Assembly: GCF_003053845.1 (NCBI RefSeq)
Contig: NZ_QAYG01000012.1
Location: 1-64,000, forward strand
Direction: 5' to 3'
Length of the DNA: 64,000 nucleotides
From: Breoghania corrubedonensis
Lineage (GTDB): Bacteria; Pseudomonadota; Alphaproteobacteria; Rhizobiales; Stappiaceae
In this document: piece after piece, positions 45,681 to 55,749 of the stretch
Position numbering within the stretch: position 1 is the stretch's first letter
Layout: every line of letters starts with the position of its first letter
Program-made: the position numbers and the translations under genes
Notes under the pieces: model-generated
The model's input: only the letters and a program-made list of their open reading frames with translations
Database searches by the model: none
What the model was told of the DNA's origin: nothing

Positions 45681-46577
45681 TCACCCTTTGGCGAGAAGCC
45701 GCGTCACCACCGTCTCCAGGCTTGCCTGCCACCCGGGCAGGCGGATGCCGAAGGCCTTTTCCAGCTTCGTGCAGTCGAGCCGCGAATTGGCGGGGCGCTT
45801 GGCCTGCGTCGGGTAGTCCGAGGTCGGGATGGCCTCAATGGGAATGCTTGGCCCGCCGCGCGCGCCTGCGATCTCGAAGATCGTTCGCGCAAACCCGCAC
45901 CACGAGGTCTCGCCCGAACCGGCCAGATGGTAGACGCCTCCCCGGTTGCCGAGGTCGTTTTCATAAAGGTCTGCGGCGACCGTGATCAGCGCATCCGCGA
46001 TGTCGAGCGCCGAGGTCGGCGAGCCAATCTGGTCGTCCACCACCTTCAAGCCGTCGCGCTCCGCGCCGAGCCGCAGCATGGTCTTGACGAAATTGCCGCC
46101 AAACGGGCTGTAGACCCAGGCTGTGCGGAAGATCAGCGCGTCCGGCAGGGCGACGCGCACGGCCCGCTCGCCCGCAAGCTTGGAGGCGCCGTAGACGCCG
46201 AGTGGTGCGGTCGCATCGCTTTCCACGTAAGGCGCGGGCTTGGCGCCGTCATAAACGTAGTCGGTGGAGATATGCAGGAGCGGCAGGCCGCGCCGGGCGG
46301 CGGCTTCCGCGAGCTTTCCCGGCCCCGCCGCATTGACCGCGAAGGCCGCCTCGCGCTCGTCTTCCGCCTTGTCGACGGCGGTGTAGGCGGCGGCGTTGAT
46401 GATCGCGGTCGGCTCAAAATCATCGGCCGCGTCCGGCAGGTCGGTGAAGGCGGCGAGGTCGCATTCCTCCCGCCCCAGCGCCAGCAGCGGCACACGGCGT
46501 TCTCCCGCCCGTTCTGCAAGCGCACGGGCGACCTGGCCGTTGCGGCCGATGACGAGAAGACGCGGACCCTCGATCAT
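45681..46577 (-). CDS. rfbD: dTDP-4-dehydrorhamnose reductase
   Basis: This 298-residue NAD(P)H-dependent SDR has the nucleotide motif [12 protein letters not shown], the YVYDGAKP segment and catalytic YGASKLAGE. It reduces dTDP-4-dehydro-L-rhamnose to dTDP-L-rhamnose, the last step of the pathway. Its ATG overlaps the rfbB stop by 4 bp (ATGA), so they are translated together. Confidence 0.94.
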   Translation of the reverse strand: MIEGPRLLVIGRNGQVARALAERAGERRVPLLALGREECDLAAFTDLPDAADDFEPTAIINAAAYTAVDKAEDEREAAFAVNAAGPGKLAEAAARRGLPLLHISTDYVYDGAKPAPYVESDATAPLGVYGASKLAGERAVRVALPDALIFRTAWVYSPFGGNFVKTMLRLGAERDGLKVVDDQIGSPTSALDIADALITVAADLYENDLGNRGGVYHLAGSGETSWCGFARTIFEIAGARGGPSIPIEAIPTSDYPTQAKRPANSRLDCTKLEKAFGIRLPGWQASLETVVTRLLAKG

Positions 46578-47626
46578 GCCTTCAAAAGCCCCAGCCGCTC
46601 GCCGGAATAGGTCTTCTCGCGCAAGGGCCGCCACCAGGCCTCGTTATCCAGATACCAGCGCACCGTCTTCTCCAGTCCTGTCTCGAAGGTTTCGCGTGCC
46701 CGCCAGCCGAGTTCGCCCTCAAGCTTCGTCGCGTCGATCGCATAGCGCGCGTCATGGCCCGGCCGGTCGGCGACGAAGGTGATCAGCTCGCCGTGGCGGT
46801 GGTTCTTCGGCGCCATGTCATCGAGGCAGCTGCAGATGCGCTCCACCACGTCGAGATTGGTGCGCTCGTTGCGCCCGCCGACATTGTATTTCTCGCCGAG
46901 CCGGCCCTTGGTGAGGATCTCGAACAGCGCGCGGGCGTGGTCCTCCACAAAGAGCCAGTCGCGGATATTGGCACCCGTGCCGTAGACGGGCAGGGGTTTG
47001 CCTTCGAGCGCGTTGAGGATCACCAGCGGGATCAGCTTTTCCGGGAAATGGTAGGGGCCGTAGTTGTTGGAACAGTTGGAGATTACCACCGGCAGGCCAT
47101 AGGTGCGGCCCCAGGCCGTCGCCAGATGGTCGGAGGCTGCCTTGGAGGCCGAGTAGGGCGATGAGGGATCGTAGGGCGTTTCCTCGCGAAAGAGCCCGTC
47201 GTCGCCAAGCGAGCCGTAGACCTCGTCGGTGGAGACATGAAGGAAGCGGAAGGCGTCGCGGCGCGCGGCGGGCAGGCTGTCGCGGTAATCGCGCGCGGCC
47301 TCCAGCAGGCGGAAGGTGCCGACGATGTTGGTGTCGATGAAATCGGCCGCCCCCGTGATGGAACGGTCGACATGGCTTTCCGCCGCCAGGTGCATCACCG
47401 CGTCGGGCGCGTGGGCGGCGAAGATGCGCTTCAGCGCGTCCGCGTCACAGATGTCGGCCTTCTCGAAGGCATAGAGCGGGCTGTCTGCTATGGAGGCAAG
47501 GGAGGCGAGATTGGCGGCGTAGGTGAGCTTGTCGACATTGACGACGGAAACGCCGAGGTCACCGACCAGATGCCGGCACACCGCAGACCCGATAAAGCCC
47601 GCGCCGCCGGTGACCAGTATCTTCAT
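46574..47626 (-). CDS. rfbB: dTDP-glucose 4,6-dehydratase
   Basis: This 350-residue protein is an extended SDR with NAD-binding GGAGFIGS, the active-site segment [12 protein letters not shown], and [11 protein letters not shown] with Tyr and Lys. It converts dTDP-glucose to dTDP-4-keto-6-deoxyglucose. The ATG at 47626 is the first ATG; a TTG four codons earlier is possible. It lies between rfbC and rfbD in one minus-strand operon. Confidence 0.95.
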   Translation of the reverse strand: MKILVTGGAGFIGSAVCRHLVGDLGVSVVNVDKLTYAANLASLASIADSPLYAFEKADICDADALKRIFAAHAPDAVMHLAAESHVDRSITGAADFIDTNIVGTFRLLEAARDYRDSLPAARRDAFRFLHVSTDEVYGSLGDDGLFREETPYDPSSPYSASKAASDHLATAWGRTYGLPVVISNCSNNYGPYHFPEKLIPLVILNALEGKPLPVYGTGANIRDWLFVEDHARALFEILTKGRLGEKYNVGGRNERTNLDVVERICSCLDDMAPKNHRHGELITFVADRPGHDARYAIDATKLEGELGWRARETFETGLEKTVRWYLDNEAWWRPLREKTYSGERLGLLKA

Positions 47627-47717
47627 GGTGCTTGTCAAAAGGCCGTCTCCGCGTGTTTCGAAGGTCCGGGTGAAATGGCTGTCTTCGCGCTCTAATCGAT
47701 TTTCCGGGCAATGAACG

Positions 47718-48278
47718 TCAGGAATAGCTGAACCAGACCGGCAGGTCCTTCAGGCGCGGATGCTTGCGGTCCTTGTCCGACAGCGTTGCCTCGGCCGGAT
47801 CCACGGGCCAGGAAATGCCGAGATCGGGATCGTCGAAGGCGAGCCCCTTGTCGCAATCGGGCGCGTAGACGTCCGTCACCTTGTAAAGGAACTCCACGTT
47901 CTCGGTAAGGGTGCAGAAGGCATGGGCAAAGCCCGGCGGCACCCAGAACTGGCGCCAGTTTTCCGCGCTGAGCTCCACCGCGAGGTGCTGGCCGAAACTC
48001 GGCGAGCCGTGGCGGATATCGACGATGACATCGAGCACCGCGCCGCGCGTGACCCGCACGAGCTTTCCCTGCGCATGCGGCGGGGTCTGGAAGTGAAGGC
48101 CACGGATGACGCCGCGCGTGGCGGAAAAGGAATGGTTGTCCTGCACGAAATCGGCCTCAAGCCCGGCCTCGGCAAATGCCGCCTTGTTGTAGACCTCGGA
48201 GAAGAAGCCGCGCTGGTCGCCGAATTTCTTCGGGGTCAGAACCATCGGTCCCATGATATCGAATGTCTCGACCTGCAC
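47718..48278 (-). CDS. rfbC: dTDP-4-dehydrorhamnose 3,5-epimerase
   Basis: This 186-residue cupin-fold enzyme shows [11 protein letters not shown] near the N-terminus, the catalytic His segment [11 protein letters not shown] and the later [10 protein letters not shown]. It epimerises C3 and C5 of dTDP-4-keto-6-deoxyglucose. The length is normal. It lies 40 bases after rfbA and 90 before rfbB. Confidence 0.95.
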   Translation of the reverse strand: MQVETFDIMGPMVLTPKKFGDQRGFFSEVYNKAAFAEAGLEADFVQDNHSFSATRGVIRGLHFQTPPHAQGKLVRVTRGAVLDVIVDIRHGSPSFGQHLAVELSAENWRQFWVPPGFAHAFCTLTENVEFLYKVTDVYAPDCDKGLAFDDPDLGISWPVDPAEATLSDKDRKHPRLKDLPVWFSYS

Positions 48279-48317
48279 GCCGTACCTCGCTCTCTTCTCG
48301 CGGTTTTTCTTGTATTG

Positions 48318-49208
48318 TCAAAGGCCTGTGTCGGTCGAGGGAAAATTCTGCTCGACCACGGTGGTCAGATAGTCGCCATAGTTGTTGTTGTAGCCGGCGG
48401 CAAGCGCGAGCACCTGCTCGCGACCGATGAAGCCGAGCCGCCAGGCGATCTCCTCGGGACACGCGATCTTGTAGCCCTGGCGCAGCTCCACCGTCTGGAC
48501 GTAGTTGGCCGCCGCAAGCAGGCTGTCCACCGTGCCGGTGTCGAGCCACGCCGTGCCGCGCTGAAGGCGTACGACGTTGAGGTCGCCGCGCCGCATGTAG
48601 GCCTCGTTGACGGACGTGATCTCCAACTCGCCGCGCGGCGAGGGCGTGACGTTGCGGGCGATCTCCACCACATCTCGATCGTAGAAATAGAGCCCGGTCA
48701 CGGCGAGGTTCGAGCGCGGGTTTTTTGGCTTCTCCTCAAGCGACACGGCCTTGCCGGAGGCATCCATCTCCACCACGCCGAAGGCGCGCGGGTTGACGAC
48801 CGGATAGGCGAAGACGCTGGCACCCTTCGTCAGCCCGGCCGCCTGTTGCAGCACCTGGGTGAAGCCGGCGGCGTGGAAGATGTTGTCGCCCAGAGCCAGC
48901 GCGCAGGGCGAGCCGTCGATGAAATCCTCGCCGATCAGGAAGGCCTGCGCGAGGCCGTCAGGCTCCGGCTGTTCGGCATAGTCGATGGAGATGCCCCAGC
49001 AGGCGCCGCTGCCCAGCAGATCGCGATACATCGGCAACGCCTGCGGCGAGGAGATGATCAGGATCTCCCGGATGCCCGCCAGCATCAGCGTCGACAACGG
49101 ATAGTAGATCATCGGCTTGTCGTAGACCGGCAGAAGCTGCTTGGAGATGATCTGGGTGACGGGATGCAGGCGCGTGCCCAGGCCGCCGGCGAGAATGATG
49201 CCCTTCAT
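48318..49208 (-). CDS. rfbA: Glucose-1-phosphate thymidylyltransferase
   Basis: This 296-residue enzyme has the nucleotidyltransferase motif [13 protein letters not shown] and the substrate segment [19 protein letters not shown]. It uses dTTP and glucose 1-phosphate to make dTDP-glucose. It is the first gene of the rfbACBD operon and its promoter lies in the 49209-49670 gap, shared divergently with the RTX gene. Confidence 0.96.
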   Translation of the reverse strand: MKGIILAGGLGTRLHPVTQIISKQLLPVYDKPMIYYPLSTLMLAGIREILIISSPQALPMYRDLLGSGACWGISIDYAEQPEPDGLAQAFLIGEDFIDGSPCALALGDNIFHAAGFTQVLQQAAGLTKGASVFAYPVVNPRAFGVVEMDASGKAVSLEEKPKNPRSNLAVTGLYFYDRDVVEIARNVTPSPRGELEITSVNEAYMRRGDLNVVRLQRGTAWLDTGTVDSLLAAANYVQTVELRQGYKIACPEEIAWRLGFIGREQVLALAAGYNNNYGDYLTTVVEQNFPSTDTGL

Positions 49209-49670
49209 GTCGTTTTACTCCGGCGACCGCCGAATACCCCCGATTTCGCGAATGGAACCGATACCTTTGGGAATCGCGTCCCATCATGAGCCCGACAAAA
49301 AGGGCGATTTCCCGTCCGCGCGACCTGATCGTGTCCGCAATCATGCGCAACCGTCACGATTCGTATCGGCAATGCTGCCACGTCAGTCAACAACGCATGT
49401 TGGGTGCGGGCACAGCTGCGCCGGTTTCCGGCGCGCCTTGCAATCTTTGCGCGTGGTGCCGGAATTTGAACCGCTGCAATGACTTGACGATGGAGGCGAC
49501 GTCGGTTGCCCGTGGGGCGACACTATTGCCTGCCGCCGCGGACTTGGCAAAATGACAAATGTGTCCCAGTATTTCCCGATGACGTCGATGAATTCCGATG
49601 CCGTATTCATGTTTCGCTAGGGGCGGTGACGCATGATGGCGCCAGTATCAACAGCCTGCGGCATGAGAGA
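49209..49670. other. Divergent promoter region of rfbA and the RTX protease gene
   Basis: 460 bases contain the promoters for the rfb operon and the RTX gene. A dyad GACAAATGTGTC lies at 49554-49565. No gene was recognised; the plus-strand frame is open to the RTX gene but reads as Arg- and Pro-rich. Confidence 0.5.
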
Positions 49671-52421
49671 ATGACTGTCGATCACACCCTTTCCGGACTT
49701 TGCGCCTGTCCCGCCTGCGCGGGCGGAAGCCAGTTTCAGGCAGAGGCGGTAACGCCGCAGGAGAGCTATACCGACGTCTGGACCCTGTCGCAGATCTCGG
49801 ACCAACTGTCGCGCTTCAATGCCGAATGGTCGGGCACGACCGTTACCTACGGGTTCTCGACCTCCGCGCCGTCCTATTCCTTCAGCAATAACGACGAAGG
49901 CTACGGTTATTCGGTCTTCGCGGCCGCCCAGAAGGCGGCTGCGCGCGATGCCATCGAGTCGTGGGGCGATCTCATCGCCGTGAATTTCGTGGAAAGCGCC
50001 TCCTCCAGCGCCCAGATCCAGTTCGCCAACACCACGACGGGGCCGCAGGTCGCCTGGGCCTACTACCCGTCCTCGAGCAGTTCGGGCGGTGACGTCTGGG
50101 TCAATCCGGACTACAGCTACAACAGTCGTCTCAACTACGGCGAATACGGCTATCACACGCTTGTTCACGAGATCGGCCACGCCATCGGCCTGGCTCATCC
50201 CGGCGACTACAACGGCGGTTCGCCGAGCTACTATACCTCGGCCGACTATCAGCAGGACACGCGCCAGTACACGGTCATGTCCTATTTCTCCGCCTCCTAC
50301 ACCGGCGCCGACCATTCGCCCCCGGGGCAGGGCACCTCCTACGCGGCCACGCCCCTGCTGCACGACATTACCGCCATCCAGGATGTCTACGGCGCGAACA
50401 TGACGACGCGCACGGGCAACACCACCTACGGCTTCAATTCCAATGCCGGCCGCGATGCCTTCGACTTCACGATCAACACGGCTCCCGTCGTCGCGATCTG
50501 GGATGCCGGCGGCATCGACACGCTCGATCTCTCGGGCACCGGCTACAGCCAGGTCATCAATCTGACGGCGGGCACGTTCTCCGACGTGCTCGGCATGACG
50601 GACAATCTCGCGATCGCCTTCAACGTAACCATCGAGAATGCCGCCGGCGGATCTGGTTCCGACGACATGACCGGCAACGATGCGAACAACCGCCTCATCG
50701 GCAATGCGGGCGCCGACACCCTGCGCGGGGCGGCCGGCAATGACGTGCTTCGTGGCGGTACTGGCGCGGACACTCTCGACGGCGGTGCCGGCAATGACTG
50801 GGTTGACTATTCGACGTCGTCATCGGGCGTGACGGTCAATCTCGGTGACGGTGCGAGCGAGAGTGGCGGCGAGGCCCAGGGGGACACCCTCGTCGATATC
50901 GAATACGTGCTCGGCTCAGCGCATGCGGACGTGATCGTGGGCGACGGCGCGGGCAACATCCTGCGCGGCTACGACGGCAACGACCGGCTTGTCGGCAATG
51001 GTGGCTCCGATACCCTGCGCGGCGAAGATGGCAACGATGTCCTGCGCGGCGGAGCCGGTGCGGACAACCTGCAAGGCGGCGCCGGCATCGACTGGGCCGA
51101 CTATTCCGGTTCGGCTGCCGGCGTTCACGTCAACATCGCCGACGCTGCGGCCGAGACGGGGGGAGACGCGCAAGGCGATGTCCTCTCCGGCATCGAATAC
51201 ATTCTGGGCTCCGCCCACGACGACGTGATCGTCGGCGACGGCAACAACAATTACCTGCGGGGCTACGACGGCAGCGATCGCCTGTTCGGCAACGGCGGCA
51301 GCGATATCCTGCGTGGTGAAGGCGGCAACGACGTACTGCGCGGGGGAACCGGTGGCGACATTCTCGATGGTGGCGACGGGATCGACTGGGTCGACTACTC
51401 CACTTCCGCTTCCGGCGTGATCGTGACACTGGCGGATGGGACTGCCGAGAGCGGTGGCGATGCGGCGGGCGACCGGCTTTCCGGCATAGAATACGTTCTC
51501 GGCTCCGCCCACGACGACGTCATCGCTGGCGACAGTACGGCCAACTATCTGCGTGGCCACGACGGCAACGACCGCCTGTTCGGCAATGGCGGCAACGATA
51601 TCCTGCGCGGCGAGGGGGGCAATGACGTCCTCAATGGCGGCGCTGGCGCGGATCAGCTGCAAGGCGGTGCGGGTATCGACTGGGCCGACTACTCCGGCTC
51701 GGCTTCCGCGGTGAACGTCGATCTTTCCGACGGTCTGGCGGAAAGCGGCGGCGATGCGGCGGGCGACAGGCTCACCGATATCGAATACGTGCTCGGCTCC
51801 GCCCATGACGACATGATCGTCGGCGACGCCGGCAACAACTACCTGCGCGGCTATCTCGGCGACGACCAGCTTTTCGGCGGTGACGGAAATGACATGCTGA
51901 GAGGCGGTCAGGGCGCCGACGCGCTGGACGGCGGCGTTGGCTTCGACTGGGCCTTCTACATGGCCTCCACCTCTGGCGTGATCGTCGATCTTTCCGACGG
52001 GCTTGCCGAAAGCGGCGGCGAGGCGGAAGGCGATACGCTTGTAAACATCGAGGCCGTTTATGGCTCGAACCACGCCGACACCCTGACGGGCGATGCCGGC
52101 AACAACTATCTGCGCGGTCACGGCGGCAACGACACGCTCGAAGGCAAGGGCGGCAATGACGTCCTGCAAGGCGATGCCGGCGCCGACACTTTCGTCTTCG
52201 CCGCAGGCTTCGGTACCGACATCGTCACCGATTTTGCTGATGGACTGGATCAAATCTGGTTTTCATCCGATCTTGGAGTGGCCTCGGTGGGGGACTTGTT
52301 CTCCAGTTTCGGTCATGAGGACAGCGGCAGCTATATCTTCGACTTCGGCGCGGACGGTTATGTGACCATCGCCAATGCAACGCAGGTCCAGCTCCAGGAT
52401 GACGTGTTCCTGGTCGCCTGA
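49671..52421 (+). CDS. RTX metalloprotease of the serralysin (M10) type
   Basis: This 916-residue protein lacks a normal signal peptide. An N-terminal zinc protease domain contains HEIGHAIGLAHPGDYNGG (first His about residue 166), the metzincin signature, and the met-turn-like VMSYFSASY. From about residue 330 it is built of RTX blocks GGxGxD that bind calcium, arranged in about 98-residue units, and it ends in a short region with TFVFAAGFGTDIVTDF and VFLVA, a typical C-terminal signal for type I secretion. It should be secreted and folded outside by Ca2+. No type I exporter lies in this window. The start at 49671 has GAGAGA before it. Confidence 0.9.
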   Translation: MTVDHTLSGLCACPACAGGSQFQAEAVTPQESYTDVWTLSQISDQLSRFNAEWSGTTVTYGFSTSAPSYSFSNNDEGYGYSVFAAAQKAAARDAIESWGDLIAVNFVESASSSAQIQFANTTTGPQVAWAYYPSSSSSGGDVWVNPDYSYNSRLNYGEYGYHTLVHEIGHAIGLAHPGDYNGGSPSYYTSADYQQDTRQYTVMSYFSASYTGADHSPPGQGTSYAATPLLHDITAIQDVYGANMTTRTGNTTYGFNSNAGRDAFDFTINTAPVVAIWDAGGIDTLDLSGTGYSQVINLTAGTFSDVLGMTDNLAIAFNVTIENAAGGSGSDDMTGNDANNRLIGNAGADTLRGAAGNDVLRGGTGADTLDGGAGNDWVDYSTSSSGVTVNLGDGASESGGEAQGDTLVDIEYVLGSAHADVIVGDGAGNILRGYDGNDRLVGNGGSDTLRGEDGNDVLRGGAGADNLQGGAGIDWADYSGSAAGVHVNIADAAAETGGDAQGDVLSGIEYILGSAHDDVIVGDGNNNYLRGYDGSDRLFGNGGSDILRGEGGNDVLRGGTGGDILDGGDGIDWVDYSTSASGVIVTLADGTAESGGDAAGDRLSGIEYVLGSAHDDVIAGDSTANYLRGHDGNDRLFGNGGNDILRGEGGNDVLNGGAGADQLQGGAGIDWADYSGSASAVNVDLSDGLAESGGDAAGDRLTDIEYVLGSAHDDMIVGDAGNNYLRGYLGDDQLFGGDGNDMLRGGQGADALDGGVGFDWAFYMASTSGVIVDLSDGLAESGGEAEGDTLVNIEAVYGSNHADTLTGDAGNNYLRGHGGNDTLEGKGGNDVLQGDAGADTFVFAAGFGTDIVTDFADGLDQIWFSSDLGVASVGDLFSSFGHEDSGSYIFDFGADGYVTIANATQVQLQDDVFLVA
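50736..52152. repeat. Tandem RTX repeats, 294-bp then 267-bp units
   Basis: The codons for GNDVLRGG or close variants recur at 50736, 51030, 51324, 51618, 51885 and 52152. The first three steps are exactly 294 bp (98 codons) and the last two exactly 267 bp, one nonapeptide shorter. Each unit combines RTX nonapeptides with a conserved non-RTX piece (YVLGSAHDDVIVGD). Confidence 0.85.
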
Positions 52422-52852
52422 CAGGCCGTGTGCTGCAATATGCCGTTAAGTAATTTCGCAGCGGTCTTCGGTGCGTCACCGGACGCGCCGGATGTCCTAG
52501 TATTTCCATATAAGTTTATGAAAAATACAATTAAAATCTCCTGACCTTGCCAGAGCGGCAGGCGCCTGTGGTGCTTTGGGGCGAAACCGGTGAGCAAGCC
52601 GCCGGCAGGGTTTACATCCCGTATAGTGTAAGATATTGAACATCCGCCATGCCGATCGGGAATTTGTGGCTCAAGTGCCCGTATCAATTGGATTAAATGT
52701 CCCGCATGTCTGCGCTCTTCTGATGCGATCCGGAGATTTCCGGTGAAATCGGAAGTGCCGGAAGTCTGGGGAATTCAGCCGAAATGCGTTCCGGCCCGTA
52801 ATCTTGCTCGGGAACGAAGCGCGCGAAATCTTACAGGCGGTCATACTTGGGC
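52422..52852. other. Intergenic region before the glycan operon
   Basis: 430 bases, AT-rich at 52495-52545, with no ORF or RNA motif. It likely includes the promoter for the heptose operon. Confidence 0.5.
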
Positions 52853-54148
52853 ATGCAGGCTATCATTCTTGCGGGCGGCAAGGGGACTAGACTGGCACCG
52901 CTGACGCTTGACCGGCCAAAGCCATTGGTCGAGATCGCGGGCAAGCCGATGATCGCCCATCAGCTCGAGCTGTTGGCGCGCTACGGCATTCGCGACGTGC
53001 ACATCCTCACCGGTTATCTCGGACACATGTTCCCCGAAACGCTGGGCGACGGGAGCCGGTACGGTCTGGAAATCCGCTACCATGCGGAAGATCGCCCGCT
53101 TGGCACCGCCGGTGCGGTGAAAGCCATCGCATCGGAGCTTGCCGACACGTTTGTGGTGTTTTACGGCGATGTCGTGCTTGACATGCAGCTCGACCATTTC
53201 GCGCGTGTACATCGGCAAGGCGGCGCGGTCGGTACCCTGGCCGTGCATCCCAACGATCATCCCTTCGACAGCGATCTTGTCTCCTTTGATCAGGCGGACC
53301 GGATAACGGCGTTTCATTCCAAGAACCGTCCCGCCGATGATCGGCACGAGAATTACGTGAACGCCGCGGCCTACTGCCTCAGCCGCGATATCCTCGACCA
53401 TATTTCGGATGAACCCGAAGATTTCGGACTTGCCGTTTTCCCGCGCATCATCGCCGGCGGCGGCCATCTCCAGGCCTACCGGACCGCGGAATTCATCAAG
53501 GACGTCGGCACGCTGCAACGCCTGAGGGAGACCGAGGCGAAAATCGTGAGCGGCGAAGTTCGATCGCGAAATCGTGAAAATGCCCAACTTGTGGTTTTCA
53601 TCGACCGTGACGGGGTGCTGATCGAGGAGGCGGGGGATGCGCTCACCGCGCACGATCTCGCTCTTTTGCCGGGCGTGGGGGAGGCGGTCAGGCTGCTTCA
53701 GCAGGCCGGTTATCTGGTGATCATGGCAACAAATCAGCCGGGTATCGCCAAAGGCTTCATCGATTGGGACGACGTAAACGCCGTGCATGCAGAAATTGAC
53801 GACCGTCTCGCCCGTTCAGGGGCGTTCCTGACAGACAAATATGTATGTCCGCATCATCCTCATGCCGGGTTCCCCGGGGAACGTGCGGAACTGAAGGTCG
53901 CATGCGATTGCCGCAAACCCCTGCCGGGGCTGCTGTTGCGTGCGCGCGACCACTACAATATCGACCTTGAGCGCTCCTTTATGGTGGGCGACCGCAGCGT
54001 TGATGCCGCTGCCGCGATCGCCGCGGGCTGCACGCCGCTGATGGTCCGTACCGGGTTCGGTGGTCGCGACGGCATCTGTGCCGTCGGGGATATTCCGTTA
54101 TTCGACGATTTGCCGGCAGCCGCCCGCCACATCTGCGCGCTGACGTGA
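52853..54148 (+). CDS. Fused heptose-1-phosphate guanylyltransferase and heptose bisphosphate phosphatase (HddC-GmhB)
   Basis: This 431-residue protein is a fusion. Residues about 1-225 are a sugar nucleotidyltransferase (LAGGKGTRLAPLTLDRPKPL) of the HddC type. Residues about 240-431 are a HAD phosphatase of the GmhB type, with FIDRDGVL near 249, the zinc-binding region CPHHPH ... CDCRKP and VGDRSVD. The pair removes the 7-phosphate of D-glycero-alpha-D-manno-heptose 1,7-bisphosphate and then attaches GMP, giving GDP-heptose. With hddA and gmhA next door this completes the pathway. The phosphatase domain follows the transferase, so order differs from biochemical order. Confidence 0.88.
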   Translation: MQAIILAGGKGTRLAPLTLDRPKPLVEIAGKPMIAHQLELLARYGIRDVHILTGYLGHMFPETLGDGSRYGLEIRYHAEDRPLGTAGAVKAIASELADTFVVFYGDVVLDMQLDHFARVHRQGGAVGTLAVHPNDHPFDSDLVSFDQADRITAFHSKNRPADDRHENYVNAAAYCLSRDILDHISDEPEDFGLAVFPRIIAGGGHLQAYRTAEFIKDVGTLQRLRETEAKIVSGEVRSRNRENAQLVVFIDRDGVLIEEAGDALTAHDLALLPGVGEAVRLLQQAGYLVIMATNQPGIAKGFIDWDDVNAVHAEIDDRLARSGAFLTDKYVCPHHPHAGFPGERAELKVACDCRKPLPGLLLRARDHYNIDLERSFMVGDRSVDAAAAIAAGCTPLMVRTGFGGRDGICAVGDIPLFDDLPAAARHICALT

Positions 54149-54161
54149 AAGGGCGACGACC

Positions 54162-55145
54162 ATGATCATTTCGCGAGCGCCGTTCCGCATCAGCCTTATG
54201 GGCGGCGGAAGCGACCTTCCTGCCTACTACGAACGCTTTTCGGGCAAGACCCTGTCTTTCACGATCAACAAGTTCGTTTACGTGGCGACCAATCCGAGCT
54301 TTCACAAGCGCTATCGGTTCGTCTACAGCCGCGTGGAGGAAGTGACGTCGCTTGACCAGGTCGAACATCCGCTGATCCGCGAGATCGCGCGCGACTATCC
54401 GGTTCCCTTCATCGATTTCGCATCCTTTGCCGACGTTCCGGCCGGCACCGGACTCGGCTCGTCATCCGCCTTCACCGCGGCCACCGCGTTGAACCTCGCC
54501 TCCTACAACGAGGTGACCATCGGCGCGGAGGATCTGGCTGACTACAGCTGCAGGATCGAGATCGAGCGACTGGGCGAGCCGATCGGCAAGCAGGACCAGT
54601 ATGCCGTCTGTCTTGGCGGCTACAACACGCTCCACTTCAATCCAGATGGCACGGTTTCCGCAAAACGCCATTCCGGCGTGCGGGTCGGGCGCTTTCTCGA
54701 AAAGCACCTATCGCTGGTTTTCACGGGGATCACCCGGCGAGCGAACTCCACTTTGGAGGAGCAGAACCGGAACCTGCGTGACGATCAGGCCGTCGTGGAC
54801 AATCAACGCGAGATCGTCTCCATGGTGGATGCCATGCTTGAGGCGGTCACCATGCGCGACCCGAAGGAATGCGGTCGGCTGCTTCACCACAATTGGGAAC
54901 TGAAAAAGCGGCTGTCGAGCAATGTCGGCGAGGACTCGATCGACGAGCTTTATAGCAAGCTCCTGTCGATGGGCGCCTATGGCGGCAAGGTTCTGGGTGC
55001 CGGCAATGGCGGGTTCGTCGCCGTCTTCCACGATGAGAATTTCAAGGAACGGTTGAAAGAGGTAGGCTTGCCCACATTGGAATACCGATTCTGGCCAGAC
55101 GGAGCGGAGGTCGTCGAGAATGACGCGGTATTGCTTCCCCGATAG
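54162..55145 (+). CDS. hddA: D-glycero-alpha-D-manno-heptose 7-phosphate kinase
   Basis: This 327-residue GHMP kinase has the start motif SRAPFRISLMGGGSDLPAYY, the ATP loop PAGTGLGSSSAFTAA and the last GHMP motif KVLGAGNGGFVAVF. The combination with the GmhB and HddC domains in the preceding gene marks it as HddA, making the alpha-anomeric 1,7-bisphosphate. It starts 13 bases after the fused gene and overlaps gmhA. Confidence 0.92.
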   Translation: MIISRAPFRISLMGGGSDLPAYYERFSGKTLSFTINKFVYVATNPSFHKRYRFVYSRVEEVTSLDQVEHPLIREIARDYPVPFIDFASFADVPAGTGLGSSSAFTAATALNLASYNEVTIGAEDLADYSCRIEIERLGEPIGKQDQYAVCLGGYNTLHFNPDGTVSAKRHSGVRVGRFLEKHLSLVFTGITRRANSTLEEQNRNLRDDQAVVDNQREIVSMVDAMLEAVTMRDPKECGRLLHHNWELKKRLSSNVGEDSIDELYSKLLSMGAYGGKVLGAGNGGFVAVFHDENFKERLKEVGLPTLEYRFWPDGAEVVENDAVLLPR

Positions 55146-55749
55146 AAGATACGCGTCCGCGGGCGACTATGCGGGCGACTATGCCCGTCAGTTCGCCGAG
55201 GCGCTCGCCGCCGTGGATCGCGCCGAGATCGATGGTGTTGCCGCATGTCTGACGGCGGCCATCGACGCGGGGCGCGAGATCTTTGTCTGCGGGAACGGCG
55301 GATCGTCGGCGATCGCCAATCACGTGACCTGCGATTACGTGAAGCTGCTGGGGCTTGCGACCGGCAAGCCCGTGCGGCTGTCTTCGCTCAATTCCTACGG
55401 TGAGCTCAATTTCGCCATCGCCAACGATATCGCGTTCGAAGAGGTGTTTTCGTTCCACATCGCCCAGCGCGGACGGCCGGGCGACGTCCTCTGGACCATT
55501 TCCTCCTCCGGCAGTTCTGCGAACATCGTGAAGGCGCTGGAGACAGCGAGCGCGAAAGGCCTCGAGACGATCGCCTTCACCGGTTTTTCCGGCGGCAAGG
55601 CGAAGGAGCTCGCGACCCATTCGCTTCACGTTCCGGCGGAAAACTACGGCCTTGTCGAGGATGCGCACCAGATGCTGGCCCATATCGTCTGCCAATACGT
55701 CAGACATTTGCATGTTGAGGAAGAAACATTGGGATCGGTCGTATTTTAA
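55120..55749 (+). CDS. gmhA: Phosphoheptose isomerase
   Basis: This 209-residue SIS-domain protein contains FVCGNGGSSAIANHV near residue 50 and SSSGSSANIVKAL, the sugar phosphate binding motifs. It converts sedoheptulose 7-phosphate to D-glycero-D-manno-heptose 7-phosphate, the first pathway step. It overlaps hddA by 26 bp, and GGAGG lies nine bases before its ATG. Confidence 0.9.
   Translation: MTRYCFPDRRYASAGDYAGDYARQFAEALAAVDRAEIDGVAACLTAAIDAGREIFVCGNGGSSAIANHVTCDYVKLLGLATGKPVRLSSLNSYGELNFAIANDIAFEEVFSFHIAQRGRPGDVLWTISSSGSSANIVKALETASAKGLETIAFTGFSGGKAKELATHSLHVPAENYGLVEDAHQMLAHIVCQYVRHLHVEEETLGSVVF

Noticed and set aside
50916-52253. A 445-residue minus-strand frame with repeats
   Set aside because: Its repeats are simply the mirror of the RTX repeats on the plus strand.
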